Of a stretch of DNA of 64,000 nucleotides, positions 43,504-52,259 are shown piece after piece. Made by a program: the position numbers and the translations under genes. The stretch covers positions 1-64,000 of the forward strand of contig DAINQU010000010.1 in NCBI GenBank assembly GCA_036742455.1, given 5' to 3'. The notes under the pieces are model-generated. The model worked only from the letters and a program-made list of their open reading frames with translations. It searched no databases and had not been told where the DNA came from. Origin of the DNA: CAIKZZ01 sp036742455. Its GTDB lineage: Bacteria > Pseudomonadota > Gammaproteobacteria > Steroidobacterales > Steroidobacteraceae. Every line of letters starts with the position of its first letter. Position 1 is the stretch's first letter.

Positions 43504-44977
43504 TGAGTTCCTGATCATTGCGGATGTAGGCCTTCGTAGCGTCCTGAAACGGCTGATGGTCCCACGGTGTGTAGCGACCCTGGCGGAGGGCATCGTAGAC
43601 GAAATGACGTCGTCGCTGACTGGCGAGCACGTTTTGGTGAAGGGTCGGGAGATCCCAACGCGATGCAATCTCGGCGCGATAGGCTGCGACCCGTTCGGCA
43701 TAGGCCGGTTTGCCTGCAAGATTCTCGCGCTCGTGCGGATCACTGACCAAGTCGTATAGCTGATCGGGGTCGACCGGACAGTGCACGAACTTCTCACGGC
43801 CGCGTCGGATCATGATGATCGGCGCTATCGATGCTTCACCCATAAATTCGCCGATAACTTCATCACGGACGGGTCGACCTTCGAGCGCGGGCAGCAAGCT
43901 TTGCCCTTCAATGGGTACGATCGGGCGGAACGGTTGCCCCGACGCGATCTCAGCCAGCGTTGGGACCAGATCGACCAGAGAGGCATGCGTCGGAACCCGT
44001 CGAGCCGGAAAACGGCTCGGTGCGTGTACGATCAACGGAATGCGGGACCCGCCCTCGAAGAAGGTCATCTTGAACCACAAGCCGCGCTCGCCCAGCATGT
44101 CACCGTGATCGGAGGTGACCATCACGATGGTGTCGTCCGCCATCCGTGCGTCTTTGAGCGTCTTCAACAAGATCCCGACCTGATCGTCCACGTAAGCGAT
44201 GGACCCGTAGTAGGCGCGCCGTGCGGCGAGCACCTGTTCGGGCGTCGGGGTCTTTTCCCCTAAACCGATCACGTGGTGGATTCTCTTCGAGTGCGGGTCC
44301 AACTCCTCGTACGGCATAGAGACCGACGGTGGGGGAATCTCTACGCCCTCGTAGCGATTCCAGTACTCGTCCGGTGTCGTGTACGGGTCGTGCGGATGCG
44401 TCATCGATACGACCATGAAAAAGGGCCGCGCGTCATTCCCTCGCGCAATATCGAATAGCTTCTGTCGGGCCATGTAGACGACTTCGTCGTCAAAGTCGAC
44501 CTGATTTGTGCGGGTGCAGGGCCCAGCCTCGGTCACGGAGTTCATCACGTGATACCACGACAAGCGTTGCTCGAAGCGCTCCCAATCCGGCGTCCAACCG
44601 TAATCAGCCGGGTAAATATCGGTCGTGAGTCTCTGCTCGAAGCCGTGCAACTGGTCGGGTCCGCAAAAGTGCATTTTCCCCGACAGGTAGGTCTGGTATC
44701 CCGCCGCGCGGAGGTAATGCGCGAAGGTGGGGACGTCGGCAGCGAATTCGGCCGCGTTGTCGTATGCGCCGATGGCGGACGGCAATTGCCCCGACATCAT
44801 CGAGAAGCGCGAGGGTGCGCAGAGGGGGCTGTTTGTGTAGAAGGACTCGAAGACGACCCCTTCTCGGGCCAATTGATCGATGTGCGGCGTTTGCGCCGTT
44901 TGGCCGCCGTAGCAGGCCAGCGCGCCAGCGGTCAATTGGTCGGCCTGAATAATCAATATGTTGGGTCGCTTTGACAT
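43460..44977 (-). CDS. betC: Choline-sulfatase
   Basis: A 505-residue type I sulfatase. The formylglycine motif is Cys53 in CAPSR. Diagnostic BetC blocks are present: LSGKMHFCGPDQLHGFEQRLTTDIYPADYGWTPDW shares near identity in order with characterised choline-sulfatases, and the length agrees (about 510). It hydrolyses choline-O-sulfate to choline and sulfate in the cytoplasm, feeding betaine synthesis. The 3' end overlaps the transporter gene. Divergent from the S9 peptidase gene across 144 bases. Confidence 0.9.
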   Translation of the reverse strand: MSKRPNILIIQADQLTAGALACYGGQTAQTPHIDQLAREGVVFESFYTNSPLCAPSRFSMMSGQLPSAIGAYDNAAEFAADVPTFAHYLRAAGYQTYLSGKMHFCGPDQLHGFEQRLTTDIYPADYGWTPDWERFEQRLSWYHVMNSVTEAGPCTRTNQVDFDDEVVYMARQKLFDIARGNDARPFFMVVSMTHPHDPYTTPDEYWNRYEGVEIPPPSVSMPYEELDPHSKRIHHVIGLGEKTPTPEQVLAARRAYYGSIAYVDDQVGILLKTLKDARMADDTIVMVTSDHGDMLGERGLWFKMTFFEGGSRIPLIVHAPSRFPARRVPTHASLVDLVPTLAEIASGQPFRPIVPIEGQSLLPALEGRPVRDEVIGEFMGEASIAPIIMIRRGREKFVHCPVDPDQLYDLVSDPHERENLAGKPAYAERVAAYRAEIASRWDLPTLHQNVLASQRRRHFVYDALRQGRYTPWDHQPFQDATKAYIRNDQELNDLEAMARFPRLGA

Positions 44978-45121
44978 GATGTCCGAGCCTAGTACGCGAA
45001 GAAATTTGATCCTCGCACGATTTGGTCGCGGACTCGCGGTCCGATTGCGCCGCGATAGAGCGTGATTGCGGCGTCCGGCGGGTCAGTGGGAGACTGCGTC
45101 TTGGCTACACAGGGATTTGCC

Positions 45122-47113
45122 ATGCACGATCGGATGCTCCGCACTGTCACGCTGTTCGGGCTCTTCGGGGTCCTCTTCGGTACGGTCTGCGCCGGCGCGC
45201 TGGCAGAACCCCTGTCGATCGACGCTTTAGCGTCTCGCCCGGCCGTCTCGCAAGTGGGGATCTCACCCGACGGGCGCTACCTATCGTTGATCAAGACCAG
45301 CAAAGGTAAGGCCGGCGTGGTGATCATCGATCGCCTGCACCCGGACGTGGCCGCGCGCGTCGTCATGTCCGAACCGCCCAATTTTCTGTTTCGATGGTGC
45401 AAGTTCGCGACCAATGAACGCCTGCTGTGCGGATTGTCTGGACTGGATCGCGAGCGGGGTGTGGTGTTCGGCGTGACCCGCTTGGTCGCCGTGGACGCGA
45501 CGGGTGAAAACCTATTGGTGTTATTGCAAAACTCCAGCATGGTGCAAGGGCAGTTCCTTGACCGAGTGTTGCAATGGCACACCGGCCTACCGGATGTCGT
45601 GTTGATCGAAGCGGATGAGGGCTTTGACGCACGCGGGGACCACGGTGCGGAGGTCGGTGTCATCGGTGATGTGGGCACGCACGCTCAGCCGGCCGTCTTC
45701 GAACTCAACATTCGCACCGGTCGACTCAAGATGCGGCAGCCCTCCCATCTACCGATTCGAACGTGGTTAACGGATAACACCGGTGCGGTACGCCTCGGTT
45801 TTGGTGTTTCGGGAACGAGCGAGACGTATTACGCGAGACTCGAGGGCGAGTCGGAACTCAAACGCATCGAACGGTGGGAGGCATTTAGTCGCGATAGGGA
45901 ATTCACGCCGATCGCGTTTTCGGCCACGCAACCCAACGAAGTCTACGCGTCTGCAGCACATGGCGATCACGAGGCGTTGTGGCGTTACGACTTGAGCGGG
46001 AAAACAGAGCCGGAGCTTGTGTTCTCCAGCACGCGGTTTGATATTTCAAATTATCAGTTCGCCCAAGACGGGAGCCTCGAGGGCGTTGCGATAGAAGGCG
46101 AGAAACCAGTCTTTTATCCGGTGGATGCGCGCACTGCGGATATGCAGGCGGTCATCAATAAGCTGTTACCGGACACGTACAACACGATTGCCGGCTCGTC
46201 AGAGAATCATCGCGTCTACGTGATCGAATCGCGTAGCGACAAAGCCCTACCGGCCTTTCGGGTTCTCGATCTCGATACGAAGCGCTTAACGAACCTCAAT
46301 CCGACGCCAACTGAATTGCCTACGACCGCGATGTCCTCCATGCAGCCGATCCAGTATCCAGCGCGCGATGGAACGTCGATTCCGGGCTATCTCTCGGTTC
46401 CGCCAGGTAAAGAGCCGAAGCATTTGCCGCTGATCGTCATGCCGCACGGCGGTCCTATTGCTCGCGACGATTGGGGATATTTCTTCTTGACCCAATTCCT
46501 GACCTCGCGTGGTTACGCCGTACTTCAAATGAATTTCCGTGGTTCGAGCGGATACGGTCCGGATTGGTTCTTTGCCGCCCATCAGGACTGGGGCGGATTG
46601 ACCTACGAAGACGTAACCGATGCGACGAAATGGGCCATAGCGCAGGGGATTGCGGACCCCGAGAAGGTCTGTATCGTCGGCTGGAGTTTCGGCGGTTACG
46701 AAGCGTTCCTCGGCGCACAGCGGAATCCGGAGTTATACCGCTGCGCTGTCAGCATTGCGGGTATTGGGGATCTCGCCATGCTCTACGATGACGGCTACCA
46801 CTGGATCGATTCTAAGATCATTCAGCGGCAGATTGGCACCGATCGCGAGAAGCTCCGCCGCGATTCGCCCCGCGAGCACGCCGCAGACTTCCAAGTGCCG
46901 GTGCTGTTCTTTCAGGGTGATATGGACGCGCAAGTTCAGTCGCACCAAGGGGATGCGATGGACAAAGCGCTGACGAAGGCCGGCAAAGTCCATCGCTACG
47001 TGAGATTGCCCGGCGCAGACCACTCACTGCACAAAGAAGCCGATCGTGCGTTAATGCTGCGTGAGGTCGAAGCGTTTCTCGCGAAATACGCGCCGGTCCA
47101 GCCAAACCCGTAA
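45122..47113 (+). CDS. S9 family prolyl oligopeptidase-like peptidase, secreted
   Basis: A 663-residue protein with a signal peptide (MLRTVTLFGLFGVLFGTVCAGALA; ATG 45134 is an alternative start). An N-terminal propeller (ISPDGRYLSLIKT) is followed by an alpha/beta-hydrolase domain. The catalytic serine is in GWSFGGYEA near residue 522, aspartate in QGDMDAQV near 600 and histidine in GADHSL near 633. Such periplasmic dipeptidyl/acylaminoacyl peptidases trim peptides. It stands alone between betC and an SDR gene. Confidence 0.9.
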   Translation: MHDRMLRTVTLFGLFGVLFGTVCAGALAEPLSIDALASRPAVSQVGISPDGRYLSLIKTSKGKAGVVIIDRLHPDVAARVVMSEPPNFLFRWCKFATNERLLCGLSGLDRERGVVFGVTRLVAVDATGENLLVLLQNSSMVQGQFLDRVLQWHTGLPDVVLIEADEGFDARGDHGAEVGVIGDVGTHAQPAVFELNIRTGRLKMRQPSHLPIRTWLTDNTGAVRLGFGVSGTSETYYARLEGESELKRIERWEAFSRDREFTPIAFSATQPNEVYASAAHGDHEALWRYDLSGKTEPELVFSSTRFDISNYQFAQDGSLEGVAIEGEKPVFYPVDARTADMQAVINKLLPDTYNTIAGSSENHRVYVIESRSDKALPAFRVLDLDTKRLTNLNPTPTELPTTAMSSMQPIQYPARDGTSIPGYLSVPPGKEPKHLPLIVMPHGGPIARDDWGYFFLTQFLTSRGYAVLQMNFRGSSGYGPDWFFAAHQDWGGLTYEDVTDATKWAIAQGIADPEKVCIVGWSFGGYEAFLGAQRNPELYRCAVSIAGIGDLAMLYDDGYHWIDSKIIQRQIGTDREKLRRDSPREHAADFQVPVLFFQGDMDAQVQSHQGDAMDKALTKAGKVHRYVRLPGADHSLHKEADRALMLREVEAFLAKYAPVQPNP

Positions 47114-47120
47114 CGGCGTT

Positions 47121-47152
47121 TATAATGGCGGCCTACCGTTTGGAAGGCCGCC
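47121..47152 (+). promoter_or_regulatory. TATAAT box and hairpin at the start of the SDR/GGT operon
   Basis: A perfect TATAAT at 47121-47126 is followed at once by an inverted repeat, GGCGGCCT (47127-47134) and AGGCCGCC (47145-47152). The second arm covers the GGAAGG ribosome site and abuts ATG 47153. A transcript starting upstream could fold to hide the ribosome site. No clear -35 is visible. Confidence 0.4.
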
Positions 47153-47908
47153 ATGAATCCCACCGCTTCGATTGCGCTAATCACCGGCGCCGGCAGCCCT
47201 GATGGCATCGGCTTTGCGGCGGCTCGGGCGCTCGGTCAAACCGGCTGCCGGCTGGTCATCGCGGGACTCGGTCCGAGAATCCATGAACGTGTGGCGGAGT
47301 TGGCCCTGCTGGGTCTGCACGTACAGGGCTTTGCCGGCGACCTGACAGATCCAAACGCGGTGTCCGCGTTGATGGAACTCGCGGGAGACGTCGATATCCT
47401 CGTGAACAATGCCGGGATGGCGTCGGGCGGCATCATCGACGCACAGGTTCCGGTGTCGGATATGACGCTCTCGCTCTGGCACGGCATCGTTAATCGCAAT
47501 CTCACCAGTGCGTTTTTGGTCTCGCGCGCGGTACTGCCGGGCATGCAGGCGCGTGGCTACGGGCGCATCATCAATATCTCGTCCACCACCGGGGCCGTCG
47601 CGGGCGTGGCGGGGGACGCCGCCTACGCGGCGGCAAAAGCCGGCATGGTGGGTTTCACTCGCTCACTGGCGCTGGAAGTCGCGACGGCCGGGATCACCGT
47701 GAACGCAGTCGCTCCGGGCTGGATTGCGACGGGATCCCAGACGGAGGCGGAACAGGCGGCAGGTCGAGCGACGCCGCTCGGTCGGTCCGGCCGACCGGAG
47801 GAAGTGGCGGCCGCGATTGCGTTTCTCGCGGCACCGTCCGCGTCCTATGTCACCGGTCAACTGCTGGTCGTGGACGGCGGTAATTCGATAGTGGAGTCGC
47901 GGGCATGA
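47153..47908 (+). CDS. SDR family oxidoreductase
   Basis: A 251-residue SDR: TGAGSPDGIGFAAARAL nucleotide loop, NNAG, serine in NISSTTG and YAAAK catalytic pair, with C-terminal YVTGQLLVVDGG typical of FabG-like enzymes. Overlaps the next SDR by 4 bases. Substrate unknown; gene context includes gamma-glutamyltransferase. Confidence 0.87.
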   Translation: MNPTASIALITGAGSPDGIGFAAARALGQTGCRLVIAGLGPRIHERVAELALLGLHVQGFAGDLTDPNAVSALMELAGDVDILVNNAGMASGGIIDAQVPVSDMTLSLWHGIVNRNLTSAFLVSRAVLPGMQARGYGRIINISSTTGAVAGVAGDAAYAAAKAGMVGFTRSLALEVATAGITVNAVAPGWIATGSQTEAEQAAGRATPLGRSGRPEEVAAAIAFLAAPSASYVTGQLLVVDGGNSIVESRA

Positions 47909-48654
47909 CGAGAACCGTATTGGTGACGGGCGCAGCCGGCGGTATCGGGTCGGCGGTCGCGGCGCGATTTCACCGCAGCGGTGATCGCGTCTTGATCACC
48001 GACCTGCCGGGGGACGGACTGACGGCGGTGGCAGAGCGCCTCGGTGTCCCGGCGCACGGCGCGGATCTCCGGTCGGTCGACGCTTGCCGCGGAGTCGTCG
48101 ATTGGGCAGTCGCAACGACCGGCGCACTCGACGTGCTCGTCAATGTCGCCGGTGTGTGGCGAGAAGGTCCCACCGAAGACACCACCGAAGCCGATTTTGA
48201 TTTGGTGATGGGCGTCAATTTCAAAGGTCTGTACTACACCTCCGCCGCCGCGATACCGCATTTGCGGGCCCGCCAGGGCCTCATCGTCAACCTGTCGTCC
48301 GATGCCGGTGTTCAGGGGAATACGGGCGCTGCGTTGTACTGTGCCTCAAAAGGGGCTGTGTCCCTGTTTACCAAGGCGCTTGCGCTTGAGTTAGCGGGGG
48401 ACGTACGCGTGGTCGCGGTTTGCCCCGGCGACGTGAAGAGCCCGATGCTTGAATTTCAGGCGCAGCGGTACGGTGAAGGAGATCCCGACGCGTATTATCG
48501 GCGACTCCTCGCCGGCTATCCGCAGGGGCGGCGCGCCCGCTTCATCGAGCCGGATGAGATTGCGTCCTTGATTGAGTATCTCGCACGGCCCGAAGCGGCG
48601 CCGATTACGGGTGCGTTACTGTCCATTGATTTCGGTTATTCCGCCGGCAAATAG
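47905..48654 (+). CDS. SDR family oxidoreductase (second copy)
   Basis: A 249-residue SDR with TGAAGGIG, NVAG, NLSSDAG and YCASK. It differs clearly in sequence from the SDR just upstream, so the pair is not a recent duplication. ATGA overlap shows coupling. Both may work in sequence or as a pair on the same metabolite. Confidence 0.87.
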   Translation: MTRTVLVTGAAGGIGSAVAARFHRSGDRVLITDLPGDGLTAVAERLGVPAHGADLRSVDACRGVVDWAVATTGALDVLVNVAGVWREGPTEDTTEADFDLVMGVNFKGLYYTSAAAIPHLRARQGLIVNLSSDAGVQGNTGAALYCASKGAVSLFTKALALELAGDVRVVAVCPGDVKSPMLEFQAQRYGEGDPDAYYRRLLAGYPQGRRARFIEPDEIASLIEYLARPEAAPITGALLSIDFGYSAGK

Positions 48655-48676
48655 CCCGGCGCTGGAGTGTGTGCTT

Positions 48677-50365
48677 ATGAACCGTAGACCGTTATTGCTG
48701 GGCGTGGTGCTCAGCCTTGCGCTGATCGCCCGTCCGGCGTGTGCCGGTCGTGCGGCGGTGGCCACCGCCGATGCACACGGGACCGCGGCCGCGGAGGAAG
48801 TGCTCCGCGCCGGCGGTAATGCCGTCGACGCGGCCGTAGCGGCGGGCTTCGCATTGGCGGTCACTTATCCCGAGGCAGGCAATCTCGGGGGCGGCGGATT
48901 TGCGACGGTTTCCCTCGGTGGCAAAGCCCTGTTTTTGGATTTTCGGGAAATCGCACCGCATCGGGCAACGGAGCGAATGTATCTCGACCCTGCCGGGAAT
49001 CCAATCCCGGATTCGAGCACTGTCGGCGCACGCGCCGCAGGGGTGCCAGGTACGGTAGCTGGCCTCTACGAGTTACACCGTAAGTACGGGGTGCGGTCTT
49101 GGGCAGAGGACTTGGCGCCAGCAATCAAGCTTGCGCGGGAAGGGTTCGTCGTGTCGCGCAATCTGGCCGACGGAGCAGCAGAGACCGCCCGTGGATTGAA
49201 CGGCCGGACCAATTTTGCTCGCTATTTTCACTTGAAAGCCGGCCAGCGGTTTCGGCAACCGGAACTGGCAACGGTCCTGGAGCGTATCTCGCGCGATGGG
49301 CGCGATGGCTTCTATAAGGGCAAGACTGCCGAGGCGATCGTAACGTACATGCGCGACGCGCACGGACTCATTGATGCGGATGATTTACGGGCGTACGAGC
49401 CGACGTGGCGGGCACCGCTCGAAGCAGATTTCGACGGCTATCACGTCATCACCGCGCCGCCGCCGAGCTCGGGTGGCATCGCGCTGTTGCAATTACTCGG
49501 GATGCAGGCTGCGCGCCATGCCGATTTTGTGGGCGTGACCGCCAATTCCGCCGACTACGTGCATCGGGTAGCGGAATTGGAAAAGCGCGTGTACGCAGAT
49601 CGGGCGGAGTATCTCGGCGATCCGGATTTTGTCACGGTACCGGTGTCCGCATTGCTGGATCCGGCGTATCTCACGCGACGGGCCGCCGAGATGAACCCGC
49701 TGCGCCCGACGCCCACCGCTGAAGTGTTGCCGGGTCTCAAAGAACACCATCAAACGACCCACTATTCGATTCTGGATCGGGATGGCAATGCGGTGGCCAT
49801 CACCTACACGCTGAACGACAGTTTCGGCAGCGGTGCGGTCGTACGCGGTGCGGGATTTTTGTTGAACAATGAGATGGATGATTTTTCCATCAAACCTGGC
49901 GTCCCCAATCTGTACGGTGTGGTCGGCGGTGATGCCAATGCCATTGCGCCTGGAAAACGCCCACTCTCATCCATGACGCCGACGATCATGACGCGCGACG
50001 GCAAGGTTGCGTTGGTGATTGGGACCCCCGGCGGTTCGCGGATCTTTACGACGGTTTTCCAAGTCATGGATCACTGGCACAACGCCGGCCTGTCGCTGTC
50101 GGAGGCGATCGCGATGCCTCGGTTCCAGCATCAACTGTTGCCCGATTCGATCATTTTCCTCGAACCGAATCGCTTTTTGGACGCGTCGGTGATGAAAGAT
50201 CTGGCGATGCGTGGCTACCGATTTGAAGATCAGGGTTGGCCAATGGGCGACGTCCAAGCCATTTCCGTGAGCGACGGTCACGTGGACGCGGTGTCGGATC
50301 CGCGTGGGCGCGGCGTTGCCGTTGTGATTCCTAAAGAAGGACCCTGTCCATGCAAGTTGCCGTAG
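48677..50365 (+). CDS. ggt: Gamma-glutamyltransferase
   Basis: A 562-residue precursor. After a signal peptide (LLLGVVLSLALIARPACA) the large subunit begins with AVATADAHGTAAAEEVLRAGGNAVDAAVAAGFAL. Autocleavage and catalytic Thr is about residue 361 in HQTTHYSILD. GTPGGSRIFTTV is also conserved. It would be periplasmic, hydrolysing or transferring gamma-glutamyl groups from glutathione or gamma-glutamyl amines. The next gene overlaps its 3' end. Confidence 0.93.
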   Translation: MNRRPLLLGVVLSLALIARPACAGRAAVATADAHGTAAAEEVLRAGGNAVDAAVAAGFALAVTYPEAGNLGGGGFATVSLGGKALFLDFREIAPHRATERMYLDPAGNPIPDSSTVGARAAGVPGTVAGLYELHRKYGVRSWAEDLAPAIKLAREGFVVSRNLADGAAETARGLNGRTNFARYFHLKAGQRFRQPELATVLERISRDGRDGFYKGKTAEAIVTYMRDAHGLIDADDLRAYEPTWRAPLEADFDGYHVITAPPPSSGGIALLQLLGMQAARHADFVGVTANSADYVHRVAELEKRVYADRAEYLGDPDFVTVPVSALLDPAYLTRRAAEMNPLRPTPTAEVLPGLKEHHQTTHYSILDRDGNAVAITYTLNDSFGSGAVVRGAGFLLNNEMDDFSIKPGVPNLYGVVGGDANAIAPGKRPLSSMTPTIMTRDGKVALVIGTPGGSRIFTTVFQVMDHWHNAGLSLSEAIAMPRFQHQLLPDSIIFLEPNRFLDASVMKDLAMRGYRFEDQGWPMGDVQAISVSDGHVDAVSDPRGRGVAVVIPKEGPCPCKLP

Positions 50366-50607
50366 ATATCAGTTTGTATCCGCTGAACGGGCACTACGTT
50401 CCGCCGATCAAGGACTTCATCGTCCGATTGAATGCACGGCCCGGTATCACCGTCGTGACCAATCCGATGAGCACACAAGTGCGCGGTGATTACGACGTGG
50501 TGATGGCGGCATTGAACGCCGAGATGCGCAACACGCTGGAGGGCCCCAACCGAGCAGTCTTCGTGATGAAGGTGCTCGGGGGAACTGTGACCAGCCGCGA
50601 AGACTAA
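50350..50607 (+). CDS. YkoF/thiamine-binding-like small protein
   Basis: An 85-residue protein, VAVDISLYPLNGHYVPPIKDFIVRLN, with the strand-helix pattern of the YkoF/MTH1187 (thiamine or hydroxymethylpyrimidine binding) ferredoxin-like fold. It overlaps the ggt end by 16 bases and converges with the MttB-family gene (4-base overlap of 3' ends). Role in this operon is unknown. Confidence 0.72.
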   Translation: MQVAVDISLYPLNGHYVPPIKDFIVRLNARPGITVVTNPMSTQVRGDYDVVMAALNAEMRNTLEGPNRAVFVMKVLGGTVTSRED

Positions 50608-52184
50608 GCGCGTTTCGGCCACCGTTCGTTGCCAGAGCGCATGAGCGTCTCTGGCAATCGGATGTCGAAGCGGCTCCGTATCAGGGCGTCAACCTCGGGG
50701 CTGATATAGCTCGGATAATGCGACGCCATAATCTCCGCCACCCGTTCGCGAGCTCGCTCGATCAGATGCGGTGAGCCGCGGTACTCCCATTCCGACAGAG
50801 ACGTGCGATCGCCGACCGCCGGATAGAGGTATTCGCTTTGCATCAGTTGCAGCGTCTGCGGGGCACCCAAGTAATGCGCCGGACCGCGCACAGTCTCGGC
50901 AATGACGTCAAAGGAGAGCGTCTCTTCATTGACCTCGATACCGCGTAGGGTTCGTTGAACAGCACCAATCAGATCGTTGTCGAGCAGCATGGATTCGAGC
51001 GAGCAGCCCATGAGGCTGCCCATCATGCCGGCCGACTCGCAAATCATGTTGCCGCCGGCGAGTGCGGACAATGCGATCGTCAGGCCTTTCTCATAACCGG
51101 CCTGGTAGTCCGGTCGCTTGGAGTCCGTCATGCCGGCGGCGACAACCCCCGGTAGGCCAAAGTGGCGCGCGAGCTGACTGGCCGCTGCCTGAAGGACCGC
51201 TTCTTCACCGCTGCCGCCGGTAAACGCCCCGGTTCGCAAGTCAGCCACGAAGGTCCAGGCACCGAAGTCGATGGGATGCCCCGGGTTGATCAGGTTGGCG
51301 AGAACCACGATCGCCAGGGCTTCCGCCGTACACTGCGCGAGGGCGCCCGCCAACGCGGCTGGCGCAGTGGCGCCCGACTGCGGTGCGGTACAGGCCGAAA
51401 TCGGCAGGCCCCGACGTGCCGCTTCGCACAGCACGGCCGACGTGTCTGGGCCGAATCGCAGCGGCGACACCACCGGGCACACGCCAATGGCCGCAAAGGG
51501 ACGTTCGCGGAAGCGGCCTTCGCCGCCCAACACTGCATCAAACAGGGCCTCGACGTCAGCGACGGTGGCCGGATCCGCAAGCGAGATACTAAATGGCTTG
51601 GTAGTCGCGGCAACACCGGCGTAGGCAATGTTCAGGCTGTGCAGACGAGCGTCTTCACAGATATCGTTTGCCACTACGGTCTGCCCGCAAAAATCGATAT
51701 GGTCGAGATGGTCGGCCAAGCGGAAAAAGTCGTAAAGGTCGATCAGCTGTGACGGCCGGTATTTGCCCGTGATGGGGTCCACGACGCGGACCGCTTCGCC
51801 GGAGGTGGCGAAATAGACCCGGTCTCCACCCGAGCGGATCGTGCGTGCGTCGTCGCGTCCGTAGTACACGAGCTCCCGGCAGGCACCCGCCAACAGATCC
51901 TCGACCAGTGCGCGCGGGAAGCACAGACGCCCGTCGGCGTTCAGGTGTGCGCCGCCGGCGAGCGCGTAATCGCGGACCTCGTCGGTAAACGCACCGAAGC
52001 CGATTTTCTCCAAGATCCGGAATGCGGTATCCGCGATCTGACGAAGATCGTGCTCGGAGAGGGGGCGGTAGAGTCCGCCGTGCAAGCCGGGTCGAACGGC
52101 TGCCGAGCGAGCCCCCGAGCGGCGAGCAGCCATCAGGGCCTCACGGCCGCGGCTGCGAATCGGACGGTCAGGATGTGTCGACAT
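50604..52184 (-). CDS. Trimethylamine methyltransferase (MttB) family protein, non-pyrrolysine
   Basis: A 526-residue MttB-superfamily protein: YRPLSEHDLRQIADTAFRILEKIGFG and MICESAGMMGSLMGCSLES are family blocks. The reading frame has no internal amber codon, so it is a non-pyrrolysine member like those that demethylate glycine betaine or other quaternary amines (MtgB, MtpB). Those act with a corrinoid protein and a corrinoid:THF methyltransferase, neither of which is in this window. ATG 52184 is chosen over the upstream in-frame codon at 52202. Divergent from a TetR gene with a shared operator. Confidence 0.88.
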   Translation of the reverse strand: MSTHPDRPIRSRGREALMAARRSGARSAAVRPGLHGGLYRPLSEHDLRQIADTAFRILEKIGFGAFTDEVRDYALAGGAHLNADGRLCFPRALVEDLLAGACRELVYYGRDDARTIRSGGDRVYFATSGEAVRVVDPITGKYRPSQLIDLYDFFRLADHLDHIDFCGQTVVANDICEDARLHSLNIAYAGVAATTKPFSISLADPATVADVEALFDAVLGGEGRFRERPFAAIGVCPVVSPLRFGPDTSAVLCEAARRGLPISACTAPQSGATAPAALAGALAQCTAEALAIVVLANLINPGHPIDFGAWTFVADLRTGAFTGGSGEEAVLQAAASQLARHFGLPGVVAAGMTDSKRPDYQAGYEKGLTIALSALAGGNMICESAGMMGSLMGCSLESMLLDNDLIGAVQRTLRGIEVNEETLSFDVIAETVRGPAHYLGAPQTLQLMQSEYLYPAVGDRTSLSEWEYRGSPHLIERARERVAEIMASHYPSYISPEVDALIRSRFDIRLPETLMRSGNERWPKRA

Positions 52185-52204
52185 ACGAGGTCTCCGAATC
52201 AATA

Positions 52205-52226
52205 AATGAATGAACGCTCATTCATT
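52205..52226. promoter_or_regulatory. TetR operator between the MttB-family and tetR genes
   Basis: A perfect inverted repeat, AATGAATGA (52205-52213) and TCATTCATT (52218-52226) with a 4-base centre ACGC, the classic shape of a TetR-family operator. It lies 20 bases from the MttB-family start and just upstream of the tetR promoter. Confidence 0.75.
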
Positions 52227-52253
52227 GAAAGATCCTAACATCTTAAATAGAAT
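52225..52253 (+). promoter_or_regulatory. Promoter of tetR, probably giving a leaderless transcript
   Basis: TTGAAA (52225-52230) and TAGAAT (52248-52253) are 17 bases apart. Transcription would begin about 6-7 bases after the -10, at 52259-52260, which is the tetR ATG itself. No ribosome site is visible upstream of that ATG. Confidence 0.5.
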
Positions 52254-52259
52254 AGTGAA

